The notes beneath the pieces are model-generated. The model was not told the DNA's origin and searched no databases. It saw nothing but the letters and a program-made list of their open reading frames with translations. A stretch of DNA of 29,024 bases from positions 1-29,024 of the forward strand of contig CAKUAQ010000030.1 of NCBI GenBank assembly GCA_934636435.1. Reading direction: 5' to 3'. A program made the position numbers and the translations under genes. Shown one piece after another: positions 16,110-24,229 of this stretch (its first letter is position 1; each line of letters opens with the position of its first letter). This DNA comes from an uncultured Eubacteriales bacterium (GTDB lineage: Bacteria; Bacillota; Clostridia; Oscillospirales; Acutalibacteraceae).

Positions 16110-16222
16110 GTGCAGCGTATGCCGGTGTATCGGCACGGCTCCGGCGGACAGAAAATTCATCCCGGTGCGCGGAAACGCTGCACAATACATACGCATTTTT
16201 GCATAAATTCCGCGCGCCGGGA
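16110..16222. other. Pseudoknot-like double inverted repeat between SPFH and zinc-ribbon genes
   Basis: Two interleaved inverted repeats fill the middle of a 207-base intergenic region. GTGCAGCGT (16110-16118) is fully complementary to ACGCTGCAC (16175-16183). TCCCGGTGCGCGGAA (16160-16174) pairs with TTCCGCGCGCCGGGA (16208-16222) over 15 positions with one exception: U-G in plus-strand RNA, A-C in minus-strand RNA. The order A-B-A'-B', with no base between B and A', is that of an H-type pseudoknot with coaxial stems. A small TGCCG/CGGCA hairpin sits in the long connecting loop. It lies 24 bases before the zinc-ribbon gene's ribosome site on the minus transcript. I know no named RNA family that fits. 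Confidence 0.5.
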
Positions 16223-16279
16223 CGAAAAATCGCCGACCGCTATGGCTGCGGCAGACACTGGGCGGGATGGCCTGAACGC

Positions 16280-17620
16280 TTACTGTTTGTCGTTGTCGTC
16301 GAAGGGATCGCCGCATTCGGGGCAGAATTTCGGCGGATTCTTAGGATCCTCCGGCGTCCAGCCGCACTTGTCGCAGCGATAGAGGGGAGCACCTGCCGGT
16401 TTTTTGGCGCCGCAGTTCTGGCAGAACTTACCCTGATTGAGGGCACCGCAGGCGCAGGTCCAGCCCTGTGCCGGGGCGGGCTTCGGTGCGCCGCAGTCGG
16501 GACAGAATTTGCCGGTGGCGGTAGCGCCGCAGGCGCATTTCCAACCGTCAGCCGCAGGCGCTGCGGGAGCAGCCGGAGCTGGGGCCGCCTGCTGCTGCGC
16601 CGCCTGCTGTTGCTGGCCCATGGCGTAGAGGTTCTGGGCGTTCATGCCGCCGCCCGCGTTCATGGCCATACCCATGCCCATAAAGCCGGTCATGGCGCCG
16701 GCGGAGTTGCCCGCCGCCGTCTTCATGGCGTCCGCCTGAGCGCCCACGAGGGTCGCTGCCGCCATGGTGGGATCCCGCATAATGGCCGTGCGCTGCGCCT
16801 GCTTGATCATCTCCGCGTCCTCGTCCGGCAGCGTGACCGAGCCGAGGGCGATGCTGACCACCTGCAAGCCCCGCAGCTCGCCCCATTTGGCCGACAGAGC
16901 GGTATTCATAGCTTCTTCCAGCTCGGTGGTGTGGGTGACGATCTGATTCGGACGCATCTCCAGATCGGACAGGCGGCCGAAAGCGGGCTGCAGTGCGCTG
17001 ATGAATTCGGTTTTCAGCTGGCTGTCCAGCTCATCCCGGGTGTATTCCTGCTCCACGTTACCGCACACGTTGGTGTAGAACAGCAGGGGATTGGCGATCT
17101 TATAGGAATACACGCCGGAGCAGCGCACCGACACGTCCAGATCCAGTCCGATCTTGGAATCCACCACCCGGAACGGAATGGGGTTGGGGGTGCCGAATTT
17201 GTTGTCGATGAGCTCTTTGAGGTTGAAATAGTACACCCGCTGATCCTTGCCGGTGTCGCCGCCGTAGGCGAACCGCTTGCCGATGGTCTTGAAGGTGTCC
17301 AGAATGCTCTGCCCCAGATTGCCGGCGAAAATGGACGGCTCGGTGGAGCTGTCGTATGTAAATTCGCCGGGCTCGGCGCAGACCTCCACCACCTTGCCCT
17401 GTTCGACGATCATCATGCACTGGCCGTCCGCCACGGCAATGCCGGAACCGTTGGAGATGATGTTGTCGTTGCCCTTGGTGTTGGAGGAACGTCCGGTGAT
17501 GCGCTTTTGTCCCTTAGTCACCAGCACCTCCTTCGGCATGGATTCGCAATAGAAAAATTCCTTCCACTGATCGGCCAATGTGCCGCCCAGTGCGCCGATT
17601 CCGGCTTTGATCAGTCCCAT
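16280..17620 (-). CDS. SPFH-domain protein with C-terminal zinc ribbons (YdjI-like)
   Basis: The 446-residue protein has an SPFH/Band-7-like domain (about 25-290) of the 'virion core protein' type. An alanine/glycine/glutamine-rich segment (about 300-357) follows, with a QQQQAAQQQAAPAP stretch. Three zinc ribbons (358-446) end the protein: two near-identical CACGA...GKFCxxCG units and a final CDKCGW...CPECG unit. In B. subtilis, YdjI has this role and, with YdjG and YdjH, recruits PspA to the membrane. Start ATG 17620 follows AAAGGAG. It heads a set with the zinc-ribbon and TPM genes, but 207 bases separate it from the second gene. No PspA gene is present in the window. Confidence 0.88.
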   Translation of the reverse strand: MGLIKAGIGALGGTLADQWKEFFYCESMPKEVLVTKGQKRITGRSSNTKGNDNIISNGSGIAVADGQCMMIVEQGKVVEVCAEPGEFTYDSSTEPSIFAGNLGQSILDTFKTIGKRFAYGGDTGKDQRVYYFNLKELIDNKFGTPNPIPFRVVDSKIGLDLDVSVRCSGVYSYKIANPLLFYTNVCGNVEQEYTRDELDSQLKTEFISALQPAFGRLSDLEMRPNQIVTHTTELEEAMNTALSAKWGELRGLQVVSIALGSVTLPDEDAEMIKQAQRTAIMRDPTMAAATLVGAQADAMKTAAGNSAGAMTGFMGMGMAMNAGGGMNAQNLYAMGQQQQAAQQQAAPAPAAPAAPAADGWKCACGATATGKFCPDCGAPKPAPAQGWTCACGALNQGKFCQNCGAKKPAGAPLYRCDKCGWTPEDPKNPPKFCPECGDPFDDNDKQ

Positions 17621-17690
17621 GATAGTTGCTCCTTTCGGTTACTGCAATATATATTTCTCCGGCGAAAGACCGGAAAGAACCAAAGATAAA
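17621..17690 (-). promoter_or_regulatory. Short intergenic region between rqcH and the SPFH gene
   Basis: Seventy bases separate the rqcH stop and the SPFH start. Read on the minus strand, a short TCCGG/CCGGA hairpin (17674 to 17658) is followed by an A/T run (ATATATAT, about 17648-17655) rather than a clean U-tract. The A/T run could serve as a -10 (TATATA) with a poor -35. Either a weak terminator or a weak promoter is possible; I cannot choose. Confidence 0.25.
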
Positions 17691-19454
17691 TCACGTCTGT
17701 GCCAAACGGCGGCACAGCGCGGGGTCGGGGTCTACATAGGCCGTCCGGTTATCGGTGTAGATCACCATGCCCGGCTTGGCTCCGGCGGGCTTTTTCACAA
17801 ACTTTGCCAGCGTGTACTCCACCGGCACCTGACGGGATTCCGCTGCCTTGGAATAGGTGGCGGCCAGAATGGCGGCCTGCTCCACCGTCCGGTCGGGGAC
17901 AGGCTGCCCCTCGGCGCAGACGATGACGTGGGAGCCGGGGATGTTTTTGGTGTGCAGCCACAGGTCGCTACCCTTTGCGGTGCGCAGGGTCAGCTGGTCG
18001 TTCTGCCGGTTGTTGCGCCCCACCAAGATCGGGAACCCGTCATCCGAGAGAAAGGCAAGCGGCTTGGTAGGGGGCGGCGGCTTTTGCCGCCCTTTGCGGC
18101 GGCGCAGGTATCCCTCCGCCTCCAGCTCCAGCCGCAGCTCCTCCAGCTCCCGCTCCGATGCGGCGCGGGATAGGGCATCGGCTACCGATTCCACATAGAT
18201 CAATTCTTGCTCTCCGGCGGCAATGCGTCCGGTGAGCACCTGCTCGGCGGTTTGCGCCTTGCGGTATTCTTTATAGTATTTCTGGGCGTTGGCCGCCGCC
18301 GACAGGGCGGGATCCAGCGGCACCGTTCGGGTGGCGCATTGCGCATCATAATAGTCGATCAGCTGAGCGCTGGCGGCGCCGGGGGAGATGAGATGCATAT
18401 TGGCATGGATCAGATCGCCATGCAGCCGCCAGGTGTCCCGGTCGGCGGCGGCCGCCAATTCCCGCCGCTGGTTTTCCAGCTTGCGCAGGATGCGTTCGTG
18501 GGCGCTTTGCAGCACCCGCCGCAGATCTCGGGAACGGGCGCGGATGCGGTCGTCCGCCGAGCGGCGGGCGTAGAACGCATCCAGCAGCGCCGAAAAAGAC
18601 GGCATCTCCTGCCCACGGGCCTCCAGCCCATACTGAATGAGGGGCTGAAAGCTGTATTCCAGCGGGCTGTCGTCGGGGCGGGTCAGCAAATAGGGGACGC
18701 GGCCTTCGCCGATGAGAACGGCGCGGCGGGTGCGGTCAATGACGGCGGACAGGCGTTGCCATTCCTCCGCGGTCAGGGTGCCGACCAGCGGATCCCGATC
18801 CCCTGCCGTCCGATAAGAAATTTCCCGGCAGGTGAGGGGCGACAGGCCCTGGCTGGCCTTTTGCAGCGCTTTGGACAGCGGCGCGTCCGCGCCGGTCTGC
18901 ACCGCCGCCGCGAGAGCGGCAGCCTCTTGCCGGGACAGGTCGATCTTGCCGGCTTCGGCCGGAGGAACCGTATAGGTCAGCCCCGGCAGCATGGGACGTG
19001 TGGCGGACATGGCGGGATCGACCCGCTTGATGGCGTCGATGACCTTGTTCCTCTCGTCGATGAGGATGATGTTGCTGCGCCGTCCCATAATTTCTACCGC
19101 TAATGTCAGCCGCACCGGATCGCCCAGCTCGTTGATGCAGTCGAAATCCAGATACAGCGCCCGTTCCAGCCCCTCCTGGCGGATGGCGGCCAGCTTGCCG
19201 CCGGTGAGCCGCTTGCGCAGCAGCATACAGAACATGGGCGGCTGTGCCGGATTTTCGGGGGATTCATCGGTGAAATGGATGCGGGGGGCATCGGCACCGG
19301 CGTTCAGATACAGCCGAGCGGCTCCGCCCCGCCAGCGCAGGGCGAGGATCAGCTCCTCCCGGCCGGGCTGATGAATCTTATCAATACGTGCTTCGTGCAG
19401 CACGGCCTGCAATTCTTGCCGCAGGCAGGCCAGAAACGCGCCGTCCAGCGCCAT
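17691..19454 (-). CDS. rqcH: Ribosome quality control protein RqcH (NFACT family, FbpA-like)
   Basis: The 587-residue protein is the bacterial Rqc2 homologue, which binds obstructed 50S subunits and adds alanine tails to stalled peptides. Visible parts are an NFACT-N domain (1 to about 200), with MGRRSNIILID near 128 and DAIKRVD. A helix-hairpin-helix and long coiled-coil region (about 200-450) follow, then an NFACT-R domain (about 465-587) with ILVGRNNRQNDQLTLR, DLWLHTKNIPGSHVI and a KFVKKPAGAKPGMVIY block. The position of the catalytically important Asp-Arg pair of B. subtilis RqcH (97/98) is Glu97-Arg98 here. Its ribosome site GAGGTGA is formed by the end of nif3, so the two genes are coupled. 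Confidence 0.93.
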   Translation of the reverse strand: MALDGAFLACLRQELQAVLHEARIDKIHQPGREELILALRWRGGAARLYLNAGADAPRIHFTDESPENPAQPPMFCMLLRKRLTGGKLAAIRQEGLERALYLDFDCINELGDPVRLTLAVEIMGRRSNIILIDERNKVIDAIKRVDPAMSATRPMLPGLTYTVPPAEAGKIDLSRQEAAALAAAVQTGADAPLSKALQKASQGLSPLTCREISYRTAGDRDPLVGTLTAEEWQRLSAVIDRTRRAVLIGEGRVPYLLTRPDDSPLEYSFQPLIQYGLEARGQEMPSFSALLDAFYARRSADDRIRARSRDLRRVLQSAHERILRKLENQRRELAAAADRDTWRLHGDLIHANMHLISPGAASAQLIDYYDAQCATRTVPLDPALSAAANAQKYYKEYRKAQTAEQVLTGRIAAGEQELIYVESVADALSRAASERELEELRLELEAEGYLRRRKGRQKPPPPTKPLAFLSDDGFPILVGRNNRQNDQLTLRTAKGSDLWLHTKNIPGSHVIVCAEGQPVPDRTVEQAAILAATYSKAAESRQVPVEYTLAKFVKKPAGAKPGMVIYTDNRTAYVDPDPALCRRLAQT

Positions 19455-19458
19455 GGGA

Positions 19459-20202
19459 TCACCTCATTATCGTCTCATAGGGCGGTTCGCCGTAAAAAGC
19501 GGTTACAGGTAGCCGAGGGAATGCGGCAGTCAGCCACCGGCAGAGGGTATCCACCACCGGTGCCTCCGTGGCATAATGCCCTGCCTCCAGCACGGTCAGC
19601 CTCAGCTCCTCGGCCAGCAGCCATTCGTGGTGGCGTACCTCGCCGGTCACATAGGCGTCTGCCTGTGTGCTCAGCGGCGGGATGAACTCGCCGCCGCTGC
19701 CGCCGCAGACCGCCACCCGCTGCACAGGGCGGTCGCCGTTCACCCGCACGGCGGTGTGCAGACGCGCACCCACCTGCGCCGCAAAGGCGCGGGCATCGAC
19801 AGGGGCGGGCAAAAGTCCGATGCGGCTCATGCCGTCCCCGCCGGGGTGGACCTCGGTCAGCCCCAGCCGTGCCGCCAATGTGTCGTTGACCCCGCCGGTG
19901 GCTTTGTCCAGATTGGTATGGGCGGACAGCACGGCGATGCCGGCGGCGGCCGCCTGATAGGGAACAGAGGCGGCATCCAGCGCCCGCAGCGGGCGAAAGA
20001 TCACCGGGTGGTGGGTCACCAGCAGCTGCGCACCTATGCGCCTGGCTTCCGATAATGCAGCGGGGGTGGCGTCCAGCGCCACCAGCACCCGGTCCACATC
20101 GGCATCGCCGGAACCGATCAATAAGCCGGGATTATCCCATTCCTCGGCGGCAGCGACCGGCGCTTTTTCCTCCAGAAGGGCGACAATTTCCCGTATCCGC
20201 AT
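19459..20202 (-). CDS. Nif3-like dinuclear metal-centre protein
   Basis: The 247-residue protein belongs to the Nif3/YbgI (GTP cyclohydrolase I type 2-like) family, conserved toroidal hexamers with a two-metal site and unclear activity. Metal ligands are visible: H64-H65 in VTHHPVIF, D99 near SAHTNLDKA (H95, D99), and a C-terminal AGHYATE block supplying His and Glu. It is short for the family: the optional inserted PII-like domain of long forms is absent. ATG 20202 has an AAAGGGAG site about eleven bases upstream. In Bacillota it usually follows trmK; here it is the first gene after a promoter and is followed four bases later by rqcH. Confidence 0.93.
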   Translation of the reverse strand: MRIREIVALLEEKAPVAAAEEWDNPGLLIGSGDADVDRVLVALDATPAALSEARRIGAQLLVTHHPVIFRPLRALDAASVPYQAAAAGIAVLSAHTNLDKATGGVNDTLAARLGLTEVHPGGDGMSRIGLLPAPVDARAFAAQVGARLHTAVRVNGDRPVQRVAVCGGSGGEFIPPLSTQADAYVTGEVRHHEWLLAEELRLTVLEAGHYATEAPVVDTLCRWLTAAFPRLPVTAFYGEPPYETIMR

Positions 20203-20245
20203 GGACAGACCACTCCCTTTCCGACAAAATTTTTATATTGTTTCT

Positions 20246-20274
20246 ATTCTAACATATATGCGGCGAGAATTCCA
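20246..20274 (-). promoter_or_regulatory. Sigma-A-like promoter for nif3-rqcH
   Basis: On the minus strand an extended -10, TGtTAGAAT, has its TAGAAT at 20251-20246. A poor -35 (TGGAAT) lies 17 bases upstream, and an A/T-rich tract lies downstream. This is the only notably A/T-rich spot between the glycosyltransferase terminator and nif3, which supports promoter activity. The leader would be short (about 35 bases). Confidence 0.5.
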
Positions 20275-20277
20275 GTA

Positions 20278-20322
20278 AAACCGAAAAAAATCCGGGTCAA
20301 TTACCCGGATTTTTTTCGGTTT
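20278..20322 (-). terminator. Terminator overlapping the end of the glycosyltransferase gene
   Basis: A perfect 20-bp inverted repeat has arms AAACCGAAAAAAATCCGGGT (20278-20297) and its exact complement (20303-20322), with a five-base CAATT loop. On the minus transcript an ACCCGG/CCGGGT-centred stem is followed by seven U. The glycosyltransferase stop codon (20297-20299) falls at the loop, so the last six sense codons form the ascending arm. By symmetry it can also act on plus-strand transcripts. Confidence 0.92.
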
Positions 20323-21274
20323 CCTCGAGCCTGTCGGTTTCAACGGTTCCCGGGCGATATTCCCGGGCAATGTAGACCGGACGGTGCTTGGATTGGATAT
20401 AGATGCGGGCGATGTACGCGCCTATAATGCCCAGCATCATCATTTGCAGTCCGCCGATAAGCAGGATCAGTACCACGATGGTGGCGTAGCCGGGGATAGC
20501 AATGCCGAAAGCCAACTTTTGTATAATGACCACCAACATATACAAAAGAGATAGAAACGCCGTGATCGCCCCTGCCACCGTGGCCAGTTGCAGAGGAAAG
20601 GTGGAAAAAGAAACGATCCCTTCAAAGGCGTATCGGCACAGCTTGCCGAACGACCAGCTGGTTTTCCCGGCGTGGCGTTCCTGCACGGTATAGGGCATAT
20701 AGTAGGTGGGAAAGCCCACATAGGAGAAAATTCCCTTGGAAAACCGGTGATACTCCCCCAGCGACAGAATGGCCTGCACCACCGGCTGCCGGAAGGTGCG
20801 GAAATCGCTGGCGTCCGGGCGAAAATGAATGTCGCAGGCGGCGTTGATGACCCGGTAAAAGCGTTTCTTGCAATGGGACATGAACCGACCCTCCCGCCGC
20901 TTGTCGGGATAAGCGGCAACGCAGTCGTAGTCCGGATTGGCATCCAGAAACCGCACCATCTCCAGCACGGCGGCCGGGGGCTGCTGCAAATCGGCATCCA
21001 TCAGCGCCACATACGTCCCGGTTGTCCGCTGCAAGCCCGCCAGCATCGCTGCTTCTTTGCCGAAGTTGCGGGAAAAATCAATCAGCTGCACCCGGCAGGC
21101 GGCGGTCTCCTGCACCGCCAGCAGCGCCGCCCAGGTGTCGTCCCGGCTGCCGTCGTTGACGAAGATCAGCTCATATTCCACCCCCGCCGGGGCGAAAGTA
21201 TCCCGGCAAAGCCGGTACAGCGCCGCCACATTGGCGGCTTCATTATAGCAGGGGACGACCAGCGACAGCTGCAT
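20297..21274 (-). CDS. Family 2 glycosyltransferase (polyprenyl-phosphate sugar transferase, GtrB/CsbB-like)
   Basis: The 325-residue protein has a GT-A domain beginning LSLVVPCYNEAANV, with FVNDGSRDDT and the metal-binding DAD at 93-95 (LMDADLQQPP). An ERHAGKTSWSFGKL acceptor-site block follows, and two C-terminal membrane spans lie around 230-250 and 262-290. This is the architecture of bactoprenol-phosphate glucosyl/GlcNAc transferases that feed wall or lipid glycosylation. The sugar cannot be told from sequence. It is the last gene after fhs (24 bases) with an AAAGGAG site; no obvious functional link to folate metabolism is seen. The tail ETEKNPGN is encoded by the terminator stem. Confidence 0.9.
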   Translation of the reverse strand: MQLSLVVPCYNEAANVAALYRLCRDTFAPAGVEYELIFVNDGSRDDTWAALLAVQETAACRVQLIDFSRNFGKEAAMLAGLQRTTGTYVALMDADLQQPPAAVLEMVRFLDANPDYDCVAAYPDKRREGRFMSHCKKRFYRVINAACDIHFRPDASDFRTFRQPVVQAILSLGEYHRFSKGIFSYVGFPTYYMPYTVQERHAGKTSWSFGKLCRYAFEGIVSFSTFPLQLATVAGAITAFLSLLYMLVVIIQKLAFGIAIPGYATIVVLILLIGGLQMMMLGIIGAYIARIYIQSKHRPVYIAREYRPGTVETDRLEETEKNPGN

Positions 21275-21298
21275 GATTCTCCGCTCCTTTCGATTGGA

Positions 21299-22975
21299 TC
21301 AGAACAGTCCGGTGATACGCCCGTCGGCATCCACGTCAATTTTTTCCGCCGCCGGGATTTTCGGCAGACCGGGCATAGTCATAATATCCCCGGTGCGCAC
21401 CACTACAAAGCCCGCTCCGGCGGAAACGCGCACATCCTTGACCGTGACGGTGAAGCCCTCCGGTGCGCCCAACCGGGTGGGGTCATCGGAAAAGCTGTAT
21501 TGGGTTTTGGCGATGCACACCGGGCAGCGTCCGAATCCCAGCTCGGTGAGCCGGCCCAGCTGCTTTTCTGCCGCCGGCAGTAGGGTGACGCCGTCGCCGC
21601 CGTAGATCTTCCGCACCACGGCGTCGATCTTATCCCGCAGCGGCAGATCGTCCTCATAGGCATAGGTGAAGTGCTCCTGCTCCTCGGCGCAGAGCCGCAC
21701 CACCTCCCGGGCCAGCGCTTCGCCGCCCTTGCCGCCGTCCGCCCATACGGTGGACAGCACGGTGTTGACCTCCAGGGCGCGGCACTTTTGGACAATGAAA
21801 TCAATCTCCCGGTCGGTGTCGGTGGGGAAGCGGTTCACCGCCACCACACAGGGCAGACCGTAGACCTCCTTGATGTTATGCACATGGCGCAGCAGATTGG
21901 GGATGCCCCGCTCCAGCGCCGCCACATCCTCGGTGTCCAGCTGCTTTTTATCCAGACCGCCGTGCATTTTGAGCGCCCGCACAGTAGCGACGATCACCAC
22001 CGCATCGGGAACCAGCCCCGCCATCCGGCATTTGATATCCAGGAATTTTTCCGCCCCCAGATCGGCACCAAACCCCGCCTCGGTGACGGTATAGTCCCCC
22101 ATTTTCAGCGCCATACGGGTGGCCATAACGGAGTTGCAGCCGTGGGCAATGTTGGCAAAGGGTCCGCCGTGGACAAAGGCGGGAGTCCCCTCCAGGGTCT
22201 GCACCAGATTGGGCTTGAGGGCATCCTTGAGCAGCGCCGTCATGGCTCCGGCAGCCTTCAGCTGCCCGCAGGTGACCGGTTCATCCCCATAGGTGTAGCC
22301 CACCACAATGCGGGAGAGCCGCTCCTTCAGGTCGGTCAGAGAGGTGGCAAGACACAGCACCGCCATGATCTCGCTGGCGACGGTGATGTCAAACCCATCC
22401 TCCCGGGGGGTGCCGTTGACCTTGCCCCCCAGCCCGTCCACAATATGCCGCAGCTGGCGGTCGTTCATATCCACGCACCGTTTCCAGGTGATGCGGCGGG
22501 GGTCGATGCCCAGCGCATTGCCCTGCTGAATATGATTGTCCAGCATCGCCGCCAGCAGGTTGTTGGCAGCGCCGATGGCGTGAAAATCTCCGGTGAAATG
22601 GAGGTTAATGTCCTCCATGGGCACCACCTGAGCATAGCCGCCGCCGGCGGCGCCGCCCTTAATGCCGAATACCGGACCCAGCGACGGCTCCCGCAGCGCC
22701 ACCACCGCGTCCTTGCCGATGCGCCGCAGTCCGTCCGCCAGCCCGATGGTGGTGGTGGTCTTGCCCTCCCCCGCCGGGGTGGGGGTGATGGCGGTCACCA
22801 GAATCAGTTTGCCGTCCGGACGGTCGGTATTCCCCAGCAGCGCCGGGTCGATTTTGGCCTTGTAGCGCCCGTAAGGCTCGATATATTGCTCCGCCACATG
22901 CGCCCGCCGGGCAATGACGCCGATGGGCTCCATCGTGCAGCTTTGAGCAATTTCAATGTCGCTTTTGTATGCCAT
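21299..22975 (-). CDS. fhs: Formate--tetrahydrofolate ligase
   Basis: The 558-residue enzyme makes 10-formyl-THF from formate, THF and ATP. Signature pieces are TPTPAGEGKTTTTIGLADGL (64-83, ATP site), a GGAAGGGYAQVVPMEDINLHFTGD segment, PFANIAHGCNS, and TVRALKMHGG. Length is normal for the family. It provides formyl groups for purine synthesis, for Met-tRNA formylation by Fmt, and for the acetogenic methyl branch if present. It lies 15 bases after glyA with an AAGGAG site, forming a one-carbon pair. No folate-sensing leader can lie between them. Confidence 0.97.
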   Translation of the reverse strand: MAYKSDIEIAQSCTMEPIGVIARRAHVAEQYIEPYGRYKAKIDPALLGNTDRPDGKLILVTAITPTPAGEGKTTTTIGLADGLRRIGKDAVVALREPSLGPVFGIKGGAAGGGYAQVVPMEDINLHFTGDFHAIGAANNLLAAMLDNHIQQGNALGIDPRRITWKRCVDMNDRQLRHIVDGLGGKVNGTPREDGFDITVASEIMAVLCLATSLTDLKERLSRIVVGYTYGDEPVTCGQLKAAGAMTALLKDALKPNLVQTLEGTPAFVHGGPFANIAHGCNSVMATRMALKMGDYTVTEAGFGADLGAEKFLDIKCRMAGLVPDAVVIVATVRALKMHGGLDKKQLDTEDVAALERGIPNLLRHVHNIKEVYGLPCVVAVNRFPTDTDREIDFIVQKCRALEVNTVLSTVWADGGKGGEALAREVVRLCAEEQEHFTYAYEDDLPLRDKIDAVVRKIYGGDGVTLLPAAEKQLGRLTELGFGRCPVCIAKTQYSFSDDPTRLGAPEGFTVTVKDVRVSAGAGFVVVRTGDIMTMPGLPKIPAAEKIDVDADGRITGLF

Positions 22976-22990
22976 CTGCTCTCCCGCTCC

Positions 22991-24229
22991 TTATTCGTAG
23001 ATGGGGAACCGGGCGCACAGCGCCTGTACCTCGGCGCTGACCCGCTCCCGATTGTCCTCAAAGTTCACCGTCACATCGTGGATGAATCCGGCGATCTGCT
23101 CCATCTCCGGCTCCCGGAAGCCCCGGGAGGTGACGGCGGGGGTGCCCAGCCGCAGCCCGCTGGTGACGAAGGGGCTTTGGGGGTCGTTGGGGACGGTGTT
23201 TTTGTTGGCGGTGATATGCACCTCATCCAGCCGCTTTTCCAGATCCTTGCCGGTGATGCCGGTGCTCCACAGATCCAGCAGCATCAGGTGGTTATCGGTG
23301 CCGCCGGAGACCAGCCGCAGCCCCTTGGCCTGCAGCGCTGCCGCCAGTGCCGCCGCATTCTTGACGATCTGCCGCTGGTATTCCTTGAATTCCTCCGTCA
23401 TGGCCTCGCCCAGCGCCACCGCCTTGGCGGCGATGATGTGCATAAGCGGGCCGCCCTGGGTGCCGGGAAAGATGGCCTTGTCGATGGCTTTTGCCAGACT
23501 CTCCCGGCAGAGGATCATGCCGCCCCGCGGACCCCGGAGGGTCTTGTGGGTAGTGGTGGTGACCACGTCCGCATAGGGGACGGGAGAGGGATGTACCCCC
23601 GCCGCCACCAGCCCGGCAATGTGGGCCATATCCACCATGAGATAGGCTCCCACCTTGTCGGCGATCTCCCGGCAGCGGGGAAAGTCGATGATGCGGGAAT
23701 AGGCGCTGGCGCCCGCCACAATCAGCTTGGGACGGCATTCCAGCGCGGTTTTTTCCATGGCGTCGTAGTCGATGCGCTCGGTCACGGGGTCCACACCGTA
23801 GGGAACGATATGAAAGTATTTGCCGGAAATATTCACCGGCGAGCCGTGGGACAGATGCCCGCCATCGGACAGGTTCATTCCCATCACCGTATCGCCGGGG
23901 TTCAGCAGTGCAAAAAACACCGCCAGATTGGCGTTGGCGCCGGAATGGGGCTGCACATTGGCATGCTCGGCACCGAACAGCTCCATCGCCCGCTGGCGGG
24001 CGATATCCTCCACCACATCCACATACTGGCAGCCGCCGTAATAGCGTTTGCCGGGATACCCCTCGGCATATTTATTGGTGAGCACCCCTCCGGCTGCCAG
24101 CAGCACCGCCTTGGAGACGATATTCTCGGAGGCGATCAGTTCGATATTGTGCCGCTGCCGCTGCAATTCATCCTGACAGGCGGCGGCCACCTGCGGGTCG
24201 TAATTTTGGAGTTCTTCAAAAAAGTTCAT
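22991..24229 (-). CDS. glyA: Serine hydroxymethyltransferase
   Basis: The 412-residue PLP enzyme converts serine and THF to glycine and 5,10-methylene-THF. The PLP lysine is K229 in TTTTHKTLRGPRGG. D200 of VDMAHIAG contacts the cofactor, and LIASEN (31-36) and YAEGYPGKRYYGG (54-66) are the usual substrate-site blocks. ATG 24229 overlaps the rluA-type gene stop by four bases (ATGA), with GGAGG inside that upstream gene, so translation is coupled. It is followed by fhs. Full length with all key residues. Confidence 0.97.
   Translation of the reverse strand: MNFFEELQNYDPQVAAACQDELQRQRHNIELIASENIVSKAVLLAAGGVLTNKYAEGYPGKRYYGGCQYVDVVEDIARQRAMELFGAEHANVQPHSGANANLAVFFALLNPGDTVMGMNLSDGGHLSHGSPVNISGKYFHIVPYGVDPVTERIDYDAMEKTALECRPKLIVAGASAYSRIIDFPRCREIADKVGAYLMVDMAHIAGLVAAGVHPSPVPYADVVTTTTHKTLRGPRGGMILCRESLAKAIDKAIFPGTQGGPLMHIIAAKAVALGEAMTEEFKEYQRQIVKNAAALAAALQAKGLRLVSGGTDNHLMLLDLWSTGITGKDLEKRLDEVHITANKNTVPNDPQSPFVTSGLRLGTPAVTSRGFREPEMEQIAGFIHDVTVNFEDNRERVSAEVQALCARFPIYE

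Noticed and set aside
15185..17689. Very long plus-strand open frame opposite the SPFH and zinc-ribbon genes
   Set aside because: It is antisense to two well-supported genes, rich in His/Gly/Arg and without recognisable motifs. High-GC codon bias leaves the opposite strand open.
22976..22990. Possible folate riboswitch before fhs
   Set aside because: The gap to glyA is only 15 bases and holds just the ribosome site.
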